Assembly (NCBI RefSeq): GCF_900107935.1
Contig: NZ_FNVG01000005.1
Location: forward strand, 1-64,000
Source of the DNA: Vibrio hangzhouensis
GTDB taxonomy: Bacteria > Pseudomonadota > Gammaproteobacteria > Enterobacterales > Vibrionaceae
DNA length: 64,000 nucleotides
Direction of reading: 5' to 3'
Part shown: piece by piece, positions 53,346 to 61,871 of the stretch
How the letters are laid out: each line of letters begins with the position of its first letter
Numbering within the stretch: the first letter of the stretch is position 1
Position numbers and translations under genes: made by a program
Notes under the pieces: model-generated
What the model was told of the DNA's origin: nothing
Database searches by the model: none
The model's input: only the letters and a program-made list of their open reading frames with translations

Positions 53346-53367
53346 AGCCAGAGCATATGCTCTGGCT
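53346..53367 (+). terminator. Terminator after puuD
   Basis: A stem AGCCAGAGC/GCTCTGGCT with loop ATAT, followed by TTTT. It is only 20 bp past the puuD stop and 4 bp before the stop of the convergent membrane-protein gene, so it may serve both. Confidence 0.75.
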
Positions 53368-53370
53368 TTT

Positions 53371-53922
53371 CTATATCTGGTAATTCGCCTTAATACCGAT
53401 GTCAAAGTGCAGAGGCATTTGCCATTTTTTGACAGAAAGAAACCCCATAACCAGTCCCACCACCAAAAGCAGAGCACTTAATACTAATAACTTGCTTAGC
53501 ATCATACATAACACGGCAATAACCAGACAAACAGGAACCAGCTTCAACCCGGGAACCTTAAAACAGAACGACTCTTTAAGAGCGATGCCGGAAAACGTGA
53601 TAAAGCTAAATCCGAGAGTAAGCCAGACAGGAGATAGCATGGAAGCAAGCAGGATGGATATCCAGCCACTCCAGGCAATGACCATTCGTATTTTTTTATC
53701 GTAGATATGAATATTCGCAGCGCAGAGCGCGGTTGCGATAAGCATACTCCAATAAGCCGGGAGCTCATAGGGTGAGCCCTTGCTACCAATAGCGATGGCC
53801 TCATAGGAGAGTGCTGCCAGAACCAGACTGGCGAGTGAAAACAATGAAATGCCAACACGGTAGAGGCACACACTCAGTTTATCAGTACGGTCCAGTTCTT
53901 CCTGGTATTCGGGGTTCGCCAT
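53371..53922 (-). CDS. DUF2301-like integral membrane protein
   Basis: A 183-residue protein with about six transmembrane helices and an N-terminal acidic cytoplasmic start (NPEYQEELDRTDK). It resembles the uncharacterised DUF2301 family. GAGGG precedes the ATG and overlaps the end of the panE-like gene (stop at 53925), so the two are translationally linked. A purine role is not evident. Confidence 0.7.
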   Translation of the reverse strand: MANPEYQEELDRTDKLSVCLYRVGISLFSLASLVLAALSYEAIAIGSKGSPYELPAYWSMLIATALCAANIHIYDKKIRMVIAWSGWISILLASMLSPVWLTLGFSFITFSGIALKESFCFKVPGLKLVPVCLVIAVLCMMLSKLLVLSALLLVVGLVMGFLSVKKWQMPLHFDIGIKANYQI

Positions 53923-53924
53923 GG

Positions 53925-54860
53925 TTAACCCTCATTCTTTATTTGTTGGTTAATAAAACACAACTGCTGATAAAGCGCTTGTGTTTTGGGCATCGACACA
54001 CCCTGTTTATCGGCCATGTCGATGGCATTTTTGTACATATACTGAAGCTCAAGTTCGCGTTGATGGCGCCTGTCGAGCAGCATGCTTGTCAGGTACGGCT
54101 TCATTTTGGCTGTGTTGGTTAACATCGCATCGATGAGCGCGTCTTCTATCAGTGTATCCGTTGTCTGCGCAGCCTGCTGAACTTCACCCATAATGCTTCG
54201 GGATAATTCAACCAGTTCATTACAGTTCATCATTTGTTTGGTATCGGCGTTTAACACCGTGGATAAGCCGTTAAACGGGATGTTCCAAAGGAGCTTTTTC
54301 CAGCGCGCATCGATGATGTTGCGGTCGATTTCGACATCGACACCTGCCTGAAGCAGATCCTCGGCAAATTCATCCAGAGCAGTTGTCTGTTTTTCTCCAT
54401 AGAGACCCATGGTAATGCGGCCATAATCGATATGATGAATGTGGCCTGGCCCGGTCTTGTTTGAGCAGATAAAGCACAGACCGCCCCCCACGTAGGGTAA
54501 ATCGAAGTGTTGTGCAATTTCTTGTTCTGCTCCAATGCCATTTTGCAGCAGCATCACTAAAGAGTCTGGCTTGAGCAGTGGCTTAAGAAGGGTATCAAGC
54601 AGATGATTCTGGGTTGTTTTCAAAGCGATCAGAATTACATCGGCTTTTGGCATCTCGCTTGTGTCTGCGTAAGCGTTGAGTTGCTTTTTATCAATTGAAT
54701 AGTCACCGTAATGGGAATCTACGGTTAAGCCGTGCTCGGTGACGTGCTGATAATCGCTGTTAAAAAGAAAGTGAACATCGTGGCCACCATGATGAAGGCG
54801 GGCTCCGTAATAGCCACCTATTGCGCCGGTTCCGATGACTGCGAAAACCTTTTCTGTCAT
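53925..54860 (-). CDS. 2-dehydropantoate 2-reductase family protein (PanE/ApbA-like)
   Basis: A 311-residue NADP-dependent ketopantoate reductase-family enzyme. It has an N-terminal GTGAIGGYYGARL dinucleotide loop, a KTTQNH segment, LQNGIGAEQ and a central lysine/Asn region (WKKLLWNIPFNGLS). Family members reduce ketopantoate or related 2-oxoacids; several PanE-like paralogues are not in pantothenate synthesis. AGGGAC precedes the ATG. Upstream gene of a two-gene unit with the DUF2301-like gene. Confidence 0.85.
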   Translation of the reverse strand: MTEKVFAVIGTGAIGGYYGARLHHGGHDVHFLFNSDYQHVTEHGLTVDSHYGDYSIDKKQLNAYADTSEMPKADVILIALKTTQNHLLDTLLKPLLKPDSLVMLLQNGIGAEQEIAQHFDLPYVGGGLCFICSNKTGPGHIHHIDYGRITMGLYGEKQTTALDEFAEDLLQAGVDVEIDRNIIDARWKKLLWNIPFNGLSTVLNADTKQMMNCNELVELSRSIMGEVQQAAQTTDTLIEDALIDAMLTNTAKMKPYLTSMLLDRRHQRELELQYMYKNAIDMADKQGVSMPKTQALYQQLCFINQQIKNEG

Positions 54861-54961
54861 TTATTGTCCCTATATCCAACTGGTCGTATTAATAATGTAC
54901 AGGAAATTTTTCAGGATTGAAGTGCTACGCTTGAATGAGTGATGGCGGATAAGGAGCAGAT

Positions 54962-55432
54962 GTGGCAAACCTAACCAGTTTTGTATTAGTGATACTCAGT
55001 GTCATTGTAGGAATGACACTGGCATCGCAGGCAGGGATCAATGCTCAATTACGCAGTGGGCTTAGTTCACCACTGCAGGCCGCGTTTATCTCATTTGTGA
55101 TTGGAACCCTGGTTCTGGGTACTTTAGTCCTCATCGAAGGTAAGCCTTGGTTTCCATCCGGATCTATCAGGTCAATACCCTGGTGGGCATGGTTGGGTGG
55201 TTTTCTGGGGGCGTTTAATATTGCAATGTCGATATACCTGGCACCCATGCTAGGGGCTTTAGCTTTGGCGATCTCGATAGTGTGTGGCCAGGTGATTGCC
55301 TCGCTGTTTTTTGACCAGTATGGGTTGCTGGGATACCCAAAAATCGAACTGTCACCACAGAGGTTGGGTGGGGCAATATTGATTGTGATTGGGGTGATCC
55401 TCGTTGCTAATCACCCCAGTAAAGGCAGTTAA
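54962..55432 (+). CDS. YdcZ-type small DMT permease (DUF606)
   Basis: A 156-residue inner-membrane protein with about five helices, the short single-domain DMT/EamA type (YdcZ). It contains the VGMTLASQAGINAQLRSG motif and the FLGAFNIAMSIYLAPMLGA block. The start is GTG at 54962 with AAGGAG 6 nt upstream. Substrate unknown. Within the last 40 bases an inverted repeat GGGGTGAT/ATCACCCC (55391-55417) may help termination. Confidence 0.8.
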   Translation: MANLTSFVLVILSVIVGMTLASQAGINAQLRSGLSSPLQAAFISFVIGTLVLGTLVLIEGKPWFPSGSIRSIPWWAWLGGFLGAFNIAMSIYLAPMLGALALAISIVCGQVIASLFFDQYGLLGYPKIELSPQRLGGAILIVIGVILVANHPSKGS

Positions 55433-55445
55433 ATGTAGCGGTTGG

Positions 55446-56780
55446 TTAGCTCACCAATCGCTTGTCTCGTTCTCCTTTGGCATCATAGGCGAGGTCGCCA
55501 TAGATATAGGTTTCGCTCACGGCTCGGTCATCCCCAAGGCTCATTAACACGAACAATTTCTCTTCGAGGGTTCTGGCTTGATTCATTCTAAAGCGCATCA
55601 ATTGAGTGGCATGCAGATCTAAAACCACAAAGTCTGCTTCTTTGCCAACCGCCAGATTACCGATCTTATCATCCAGATAGAGAGCTTTGGCTCCGCCAAG
55701 TGTGGCCAGATACAGTGACTTCAATGGATGCAGTTTCTTTTGCTGCAACTGCATTATTTTATAAGCTTCACTCATGGTCTGAAGAATGGAAAAGCTGGTT
55801 CCAGCTCCGACGTCGGTGCCCATACCTATGCGAATGCCTTTGTCTTCAAGCTTATTAAGTTTGAACAGACCTGAGCCCAAAAACAGGTTTGATGTAGGGC
55901 AGAAGGCGATGGCAGAGCCTGTATCCGCTAGCCGCTGACACTCACAGTCTGACAAATGGATGCCATGTGCAAACACAGAGCGTTCATGAAGCAGGCCATA
56001 ATGGTCATAAACATCGAGATAGCTGTCGCGCTCAGGGAACAGTTCCAGAACCCATTCAATTTCCTTTTTATTCTCTGATAAGTGAGTGTGCATGTACACG
56101 TCAGGGTATTCCTCAAGAAGCTTGCCAACCGTTGCCAACTGCTCGGGCGTACTGGTTGGAGCGAAGCGGGGAGTGACCGCATAATGGAGTCGCCCACGAT
56201 TGTGCCATTTCTCAATCAGTTCCTTTGACGCCTGATAGCCAGATTCTGGGGTGTCGGTGAGATAGTCCGGTGCATTGCGATCCATCAGAACTTTCCCGGC
56301 AATCATTCTAAGCTGTCGCCTTTCGGCTTCTTCAAAAAACACGTCGACTGATTCTTTATGCACCGTGCCAAATACCAACGCGGTGGTGGTTCCGTTGCTG
56401 GCAAGTTCGTCGAAAAATAGCTTGGCGACTTTCAGCGCGTACATTGGGTTTTTGAAGCGTCTCTCCTCTGGGAAAGTGTAGTTTTCCAGCCAATCAAGTA
56501 GCTGTTCGCCGTAGGAGGCGATCATGCCCGTCTGAGGGTAGTGGATATGGGTATCGATAAAGCCTGAGGTGATGAGTTTATCTTTGTAGGTTTTCACCTT
56601 TAATGACTTAGGTTGCCTGGCCAGTACGTCAGTGGCGGTGCCGATATCAATAATCAACCCGTTTTCGACGACGATCATACCATCTTCAAAATATTGGTAT
56701 GAGTTGTCTAAACCGACATCTTTGGGGTCGGCAATACTGTGTAATATACTGGCGCGATAGGCCTTGCGTTGCGATGTCAT
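55446..56780 (-). CDS. guaD: Guanine deaminase
   Basis: A 444-residue zinc amidohydrolase converting guanine to xanthine. H78 and H80 in DTHIHYPQTG, histidines in HTHLSENKKEI, FAHGIHLSD and the aspartate in GTDVGAGTS form the metal site. Length and the FTFPEERRF-like block YTFPEERRF are typical. AAGGAAG precedes the ATG. It is downstream of xdhC (gap 66 bp) on the same strand and may be the fourth gene of the xdh operon. Confidence 0.95.
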   Translation of the reverse strand: MTSQRKAYRASILHSIADPKDVGLDNSYQYFEDGMIVVENGLIIDIGTATDVLARQPKSLKVKTYKDKLITSGFIDTHIHYPQTGMIASYGEQLLDWLENYTFPEERRFKNPMYALKVAKLFFDELASNGTTTALVFGTVHKESVDVFFEEAERRQLRMIAGKVLMDRNAPDYLTDTPESGYQASKELIEKWHNRGRLHYAVTPRFAPTSTPEQLATVGKLLEEYPDVYMHTHLSENKKEIEWVLELFPERDSYLDVYDHYGLLHERSVFAHGIHLSDCECQRLADTGSAIAFCPTSNLFLGSGLFKLNKLEDKGIRIGMGTDVGAGTSFSILQTMSEAYKIMQLQQKKLHPLKSLYLATLGGAKALYLDDKIGNLAVGKEADFVVLDLHATQLMRFRMNQARTLEEKLFVLMSLGDDRAVSETYIYGDLAYDAKGERDKRLVS

Positions 56781-56846
56781 GGTACTTCCTTTTCGCCAAT
56801 CCCATCGTGAATTGGCGGCATTGATTCTGAGTCTTTGAGTAAGTTT

Positions 56847-57671
56847 TTAACTTACTTCATGCAATGATTGAGACGAATCCGAGCGCTTTTGCTCCACAGG
56901 GTTGCCCTGATAAACGGAAATCAACTCGCCGGCCACTGAAACAGCAATTTCTGCCGGATGCTTGCCAGTGACGGCACTGATGCCTATTGGACAAACCATG
57001 GTGTTGATTTGCTCTTGAGAATAGCCGCGTTGATACAAACGGTAGTCGAATTTTTTACGTTTAGTCAGTGAACCAATCATCCCAAAATACGCACTGTCAT
57101 TACGATCAATAATAGCTTTTGACAGCTCGAAATCGAGTTGATGGTTGTGGGTCATGACCAAATAGTAACTGTTTGGTGGCATGTGCCTGACTTCGCCAAC
57201 CGGGTCGTCTGAGACTAACTTTTTCACACCTTCCGGTATTGTCTCGGGAAATTCTGCTTCACGTTCATCAATCCAGGTCACTCTGAAAGGGAGTGTAGCA
57301 ACAATATGCAGCAGTGCTTTTGCTACATGTCCTGCACCAAAGAGCACCAAATGCTTCTGCATGGTGCCAATGGGTTCAAAGCTGAGCGTGGCGACTCCGC
57401 CGCAACACTGACCGAGACGGGCGCCCAGATTAAAGCGTTCTACTTTCAATGCGCTTTCACCTGAAATTAGCATTTCCCGTGCCATCTTGGCGGCCACGTG
57501 CTCCAGATGTCCGCCACCTATCGTGGCGACGATCTTATCGCGCGTGACCAGCATTTTCGTGCCCGCATCACGTGGCACGGAGCCCCGGTCTTCTAATACA
57601 GTCACCATGACGCAGGGCTCGTGGTTTTCTTCAAGTTTTGCGAGTTCATGAATCCAGTTGTCCTTAAACAT
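56847..57671 (-). CDS. xdhC: Xanthine dehydrogenase accessory protein XdhC
   Basis: A 274-residue protein binding and inserting sulfurated molybdenum cofactor into XdhB. The N-terminal XdhC/CoxI region contains EDRGSVPRDAGTKMLV and GGGHLEH; the C-terminal Rossmann part includes FGAGHVAKAL and MIGSLTKRKKF. AGGAGGT lies upstream of the ATG, 12 nt after xdhB. Typical length. Confidence 0.94.
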   Translation of the reverse strand: MFKDNWIHELAKLEENHEPCVMVTVLEDRGSVPRDAGTKMLVTRDKIVATIGGGHLEHVAAKMAREMLISGESALKVERFNLGARLGQCCGGVATLSFEPIGTMQKHLVLFGAGHVAKALLHIVATLPFRVTWIDEREAEFPETIPEGVKKLVSDDPVGEVRHMPPNSYYLVMTHNHQLDFELSKAIIDRNDSAYFGMIGSLTKRKKFDYRLYQRGYSQEQINTMVCPIGISAVTGKHPAEIAVSVAGELISVYQGNPVEQKRSDSSQSLHEVS

Positions 57672-57683
57672 AGTGACCTCCTA

Positions 57684-60074
57684 TTAGTGGGTTTCGGTGG
57701 TGGTGCCAGCAGACAGCGTGTTGCCTTGCATCACTTCCTGTACTGCCATCAGTACGCGCTCTGGCGTTGCAGGGGTATTCAACTTGGGAATGGCACCGTC
57801 AACGGCAACGTAGGAAATTGCGTCTTTGAGCGCGCTCCACACGGACATGCCAAGCATGAATGGAGGCTCACCCACTGCTTTGGAGTTGAACACTGTGTCT
57901 TCAGGGTTACTTCTGTTTTCAAGTAGATGTGTCCTGAAATCAATGGGCATATCCGCAACAGCCGGGATTTTGTAACTCGCCGGGCCATTGGTCATGAGTC
58001 GTCCCTGTTCATTCCAGACCAGTTCTTCTGTGGTCAGCCAGCCCACACCTTGCACAAACCCACCTTCGACCTGACCGATATCGATAGCCGGATTCAGTGA
58101 TGCTCCTACATCGTGAAGAATGTCGACACGCAGGATCTTGTATTCACCTGTGAGTGTATCGATGACAACCTCTGAGCACGATGCGCCATAGGCAAAGTAA
58201 TAGAACGGGCGACCACGTGCTTTTTCATGGTCATAGTAGATCTTCGGTGTGCGATAGAATCCTGTGCTCGAAAGGGAGATTTGGTTCATCCACGCTAACT
58301 GAGCAAAGTCTGCGAATGTCATGATTTTTTCACGAATTTGCACCATGCCATTTTTGAAGACCACTTCTTCCGGCGTGACACCGAAGTGCGAGGCAGCAAA
58401 TTCAATCAGACGCTGCTTAATGGTGATTGCAGCGTTTTGTGCAGCCTTACCATTGAGGTCGGCGCCCGATGAGGCCGCAGTGGGCGAGGTGTTCGGCACT
58501 TTGTCGGTGTTCGTTGCGGTGATTTGGATACGGTCAACATCTACTTGGAACTCCTCTGCTACGATTTGAGCCACTTTGATATTCAGGCCCTGGCCCATTT
58601 CTGTACCACCATGGTTCAGATGAATACTGCCATCGGTGTAGATATGAATCAGTGCACCAGCCTGATTCAGGAAGGTTGCGGTAAACGAGATCCCGAACTT
58701 GACCGGTGTGATGGCTAACCCTTTCTTGAGAATAGGGTTGTTTGCATTGTACTCAGCGATGGCTTTTCGTCTTGCGTGATAATCACTGCTTCGCTCAAGC
58801 TGTTCCGTGATCTCTGGTAAGAAATTATCTTCGACGGTCTGATAGTAGTGAGTGACATTGCGCCCTTCATCGCCATAGTAGTTCGCTTTGCGGACTTCTA
58901 AAGGGTCTTTTTTAAGGTAACGAGCGATCTCATCCATAATGTGCTCAATGGTCATCATACCTTGTGGGCCACCAAACCCGCGAAAAGCGGTGTTCGAAGC
59001 GGTATTGGTTTTACAGCGGTGGCCTGTCACCGTTGCGTCTCCCAGATAATAGGCATTGTCTGAGTGGAACATCGCGCGGTCGACAATCGAGCTTGATAAA
59101 TCGGGTGAGTAGCCACAATTCCCAGCGACGGTAATTTCTGCCCCTTGAATAACCCCATTGTCATCAAAGCCAATTTTGTACTGGTTATAGAATGGATGGC
59201 GCTTGCCAGTCATGGTCATATCTTCGTTTCGGAGCAGGCGCATTTTTGTGGGACGACCAGTTAAATGAGCGATCACCGCACACATACAGGCAGGCCCTGC
59301 TGCTTGTGTCTCTTTACCGCCAAATCCGCCACCCATACGGCGCATGTCCACAACCACTTTGTGCATCGCAATACCCAGTACCTCTGCGATCAGTTTTTGC
59401 ACTTCGGTTGGGTTTTGAGTGGAAGTGTAGACGATCATGCCACCATCTTCAGTGGGCATGACACTGCTGACTTGAGTTTCGAGATAGAAGTGTTCCTGAC
59501 CGCCTATTTCCAGTTCGCCTTCAATAACGTGTTTTGCACTCGCCAGTGCTTTTTCTGAGTCTCCACGCTTTTGCTGGTGGCTCTCAGTAACAAAATGTTG
59601 TTGCGCCAGCGCTTCCTTAACATCCAGAATCGAGGGTAGCGCTTCGTATTCGACGATAGCAGCGTGAGCAGCTTTGCGAGCGGTCTCCAGATCGTTTGCC
59701 GCAACAGCAATAATGGGCTGGCCGTAATACTCCACAACGCCGTCAGCCAATAGTGGATCGCCGGGCAATATGGCGCCAATGTCTAATTGTCCCGGGACGT
59801 CTTGAGAGGTGATAGCGATCGCCACGCCTTCAAAGTCATAACAGGGAGTCACATCCAGTTTGGTGATTCTGGCATGGGCCTGAGTGCTCAATAGCGTATA
59901 GACATGAAGCTGATTCGGGAATTCCAAACGGTCGTCAATATAGACGGCTTCACCCGTCACTTGTTTGGCAGCGCTGTCATGTTTAACACTCTTGCCCACA
60001 CCAGTTTTCAAATCTTGCTTAACAATGGCAACCATCTCTTCGTGAGTCAGTTGCTGATGATTCACGTTAGACAT
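57684..60074 (-). CDS. xdhB: Xanthine dehydrogenase molybdopterin-binding subunit XdhB
   Basis: A 796-residue molybdenum hydroxylase large subunit. The DDRLEFPNQLHVY start, GGGFGGKETQA, the FRGFGGPQGM and GTEMGQGLNIKVAQ cofactor loops and the terminal GEPPF with catalytic E736 are all present. With XdhA it oxidises hypoxanthine to xanthine and xanthine to urate. It overlaps xdhA by 8 nt, and GAGGG precedes its ATG. No export signal. Confidence 0.95.
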   Translation of the reverse strand: MSNVNHQQLTHEEMVAIVKQDLKTGVGKSVKHDSAAKQVTGEAVYIDDRLEFPNQLHVYTLLSTQAHARITKLDVTPCYDFEGVAIAITSQDVPGQLDIGAILPGDPLLADGVVEYYGQPIIAVAANDLETARKAAHAAIVEYEALPSILDVKEALAQQHFVTESHQQKRGDSEKALASAKHVIEGELEIGGQEHFYLETQVSSVMPTEDGGMIVYTSTQNPTEVQKLIAEVLGIAMHKVVVDMRRMGGGFGGKETQAAGPACMCAVIAHLTGRPTKMRLLRNEDMTMTGKRHPFYNQYKIGFDDNGVIQGAEITVAGNCGYSPDLSSSIVDRAMFHSDNAYYLGDATVTGHRCKTNTASNTAFRGFGGPQGMMTIEHIMDEIARYLKKDPLEVRKANYYGDEGRNVTHYYQTVEDNFLPEITEQLERSSDYHARRKAIAEYNANNPILKKGLAITPVKFGISFTATFLNQAGALIHIYTDGSIHLNHGGTEMGQGLNIKVAQIVAEEFQVDVDRIQITATNTDKVPNTSPTAASSGADLNGKAAQNAAITIKQRLIEFAASHFGVTPEEVVFKNGMVQIREKIMTFADFAQLAWMNQISLSSTGFYRTPKIYYDHEKARGRPFYYFAYGASCSEVVIDTLTGEYKILRVDILHDVGASLNPAIDIGQVEGGFVQGVGWLTTEELVWNEQGRLMTNGPASYKIPAVADMPIDFRTHLLENRSNPEDTVFNSKAVGEPPFMLGMSVWSALKDAISYVAVDGAIPKLNTPATPERVLMAVQEVMQGNTLSAGTTTETH

Positions 60075-61512
60075 ATGACGTTACCCTCGTTTCAATCAGA
60101 TTGTTGGTGTTATTGGTTTCGATGTAATAGCGTTTGAGCATATTCGCGGCGGTCAGCGTACGGTACTCCTGGCTGGCACGAAAATCGGACAAAGGTTCAA
60201 AGTCGTTTTTTAACGCTGCCATTGCCGTTTCAATCGTTGCTTCGTTCCAGGCTTCGCCGACCAGCGCCTGTTCACAGAGACTCGCTCGTTTGGGGATGGC
60301 TGCCATGCCGCCAAACGCGACACGTGCTGCCGTAATTTGTTGGTTTTCAATGGTTACCAAGAAGGCACCGCAGACCGCGGAAATGTCATCATCCAGACGT
60401 TTAGAGAGTTTGTAAGCTCGAAACACACCCTTGGAAGGTTTAGGGATGATGATTTTCTCGATAAATTCACTTTCTTGTTGCGCTGTCACTTTATAGCTAA
60501 TGAAGTACTCTTCAATTGGCATCGTTCGAACCTTGTCTCCACAACGAAGCTGGATGCTGGCATCCAGAGCAATCAATAGTGGCGGCGTATCTCCGATAGG
60601 AGAGGCATTGGCAATGTTGCCACCAATTGTACCCTGATTGCGCACCTGCAATGAGGCAAAGCGATGAAGTAACTCACCAAAGTCGGGATAGTGTCTGGTT
60701 AACAACTGATAGGCATCGCTGATTGGCAGGTTGGCACCAATTTCCAACGCATGCTCAGTTTCTTCACACACTTTCATTTCCTCGACCAGATTCACACTGA
60801 TCAGGGTCTCGATCTCTCGATGAAACTGCGTCACTTCCAATGCCAGATCCGTGCCACCGGCAACCAGTTTGGCCTGTGGATGCGCTTTGTAGAGTTTAGC
60901 CAGTTCGTTGATAGTCTTGGGGGAGAATGCGGTCAGATGCCCTTGGCGTAAGCTGGCGTCTTCGTCCTGAATCGATTCGAGCTTCTGAATGGTGTCACGC
61001 TCAAGCTCAGAAAACTGGTCGACAATGCGGTCTTCAGAGCACAGTGATAATGCCGAATCTACGATAGGGCGGTAACCAGTACAGCGACACAAGTTGCCCG
61101 CCAGAGATTCCATGACGTCCCCTTTGCTGGCATTGGGTTTGTTTTTTGTCAGAGCGAACATCGACATGATAAATCCAGGGGTGCAATAGCCACACTGAGA
61201 CCCATGAAAGTCGACGATCGCCTGCTGTACCGGATGGAGCGAGCGATCCCGAGCTTGTAGATCTTCAACGGTGATGAGCTGTTTGCCATGCAATGCTGAG
61301 ATAAAGGTCAAGCACGAGTTGACACTGCGATACTGAAGCTTGCCATCAACAAGCTCACCAAGTACCACAGTACATGCGCCACAGTCTCCAGAACCGCAGC
61401 CTTCTTTGGTTCCGGTTTTTTTAACATGAGTGCGTAAGTAATTGAGCACTGTCATGTTAGGGGAGACATTTGTTTCTTGTCTGATTTCTTGATTGAGTAA
61501 AAAAGTAATCAA
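60067..61512 (-). CDS. xdhA: Xanthine dehydrogenase small subunit XdhA
   Basis: A 481-residue subunit with two [2Fe-2S] clusters (C39, C44, C47, C67 and C107, C110, C142, C144) followed by an FAD-binding domain (about 190-330) and a C-terminal CO-dehydrogenase-like part. It passes electrons from XdhB to NAD. The start is TTG at 61512 with AAGGAGG 5 nt upstream; the first in-frame ATG lies in the folded region. Two RutR-like inverted repeats lie 40-83 bp upstream. First gene of xdhABC. Confidence 0.94.
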   Translation of the reverse strand: MITFLLNQEIRQETNVSPNMTVLNYLRTHVKKTGTKEGCGSGDCGACTVVLGELVDGKLQYRSVNSCLTFISALHGKQLITVEDLQARDRSLHPVQQAIVDFHGSQCGYCTPGFIMSMFALTKNKPNASKGDVMESLAGNLCRCTGYRPIVDSALSLCSEDRIVDQFSELERDTIQKLESIQDEDASLRQGHLTAFSPKTINELAKLYKAHPQAKLVAGGTDLALEVTQFHREIETLISVNLVEEMKVCEETEHALEIGANLPISDAYQLLTRHYPDFGELLHRFASLQVRNQGTIGGNIANASPIGDTPPLLIALDASIQLRCGDKVRTMPIEEYFISYKVTAQQESEFIEKIIIPKPSKGVFRAYKLSKRLDDDISAVCGAFLVTIENQQITAARVAFGGMAAIPKRASLCEQALVGEAWNEATIETAMAALKNDFEPLSDFRASQEYRTLTAANMLKRYYIETNNTNNLIETRVTSYV

Positions 61513-61551
61513 GAGACCTCCTTGTCACTGTCTGATTCGTTAATTAATTTT

Positions 61552-61567
61552 CTGACCTTTGGGTCAA
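61552..61567. promoter_or_regulatory. RutR-like inverted repeat, copy 1
   Basis: CTGACCTTTGGGTCAA, with perfect TGACC/GGTCA arms, 40 bp upstream of the xdhA start. It matches 11 of the 14 defined positions of the RutR consensus TTGACCA-nn-TGGTCAA. Confidence 0.55.
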
Positions 61568-61579
61568 TAATTGGCTAAT

Positions 61580-61595
61580 TTGACCAAGAGGTCAA
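61580..61595. promoter_or_regulatory. RutR-like inverted repeat, copy 2
   Basis: TTGACCAAGAGGTCAA differs from the E. coli RutR consensus TTGACCA-nn-TGGTCAA at one of 14 defined positions. It lies 28 bp upstream of copy 1. A RutR-like TetR gene is at 42545-43159. Confidence 0.65.
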
Positions 61596-61836
61596 CTAAA
61601 AATTTACATATCAGCAACATTTATAATTCAATAATAGAAGAAGAATTAGGGTGGTTACGGCTAACCTTATGAATTGTAGTAATATATTACGAAAATCAAT
61701 CGCTTTTAGTGTTACAAAAAATCATCAATGATTATTTCGATGTGTCGAGGCGAACGTGACGGAAAATTCGATAATCAGCAGACAATGGCGCCCAGAGCAG
61801 GAGGAAGGGAGCCGAGTGTTAAGCGATGGTGGAGAG

Positions 61837-61862
61837 AAGGACCAGCCTGACTTTGGCTGGCC
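61837..61862 (-). terminator. Possible terminator of the gntR gene
   Basis: Stem CCAGCC/GGCTGG extended by AGG/CCT across one mismatch, just past the stop at 61872. The T-run on the minus strand is poor (TCCTTCTCT), so termination is uncertain. Confidence 0.4.
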
Positions 61863-61871
61863 TTTGGTGGG

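Larger units (their letters stand above)
61513..61871 (-). promoter_or_regulatory. 359-bp xdhA upstream region
   Basis: No gene is seen. It contains the xdhA ribosome site, two inverted repeats of the form TGACC-N4-GGTCA, AT-rich DNA, and near its far end a stem that may terminate the gntR transcript (61837-61862). A TTGTATACAA palindrome was not found here. Confidence 0.6.
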
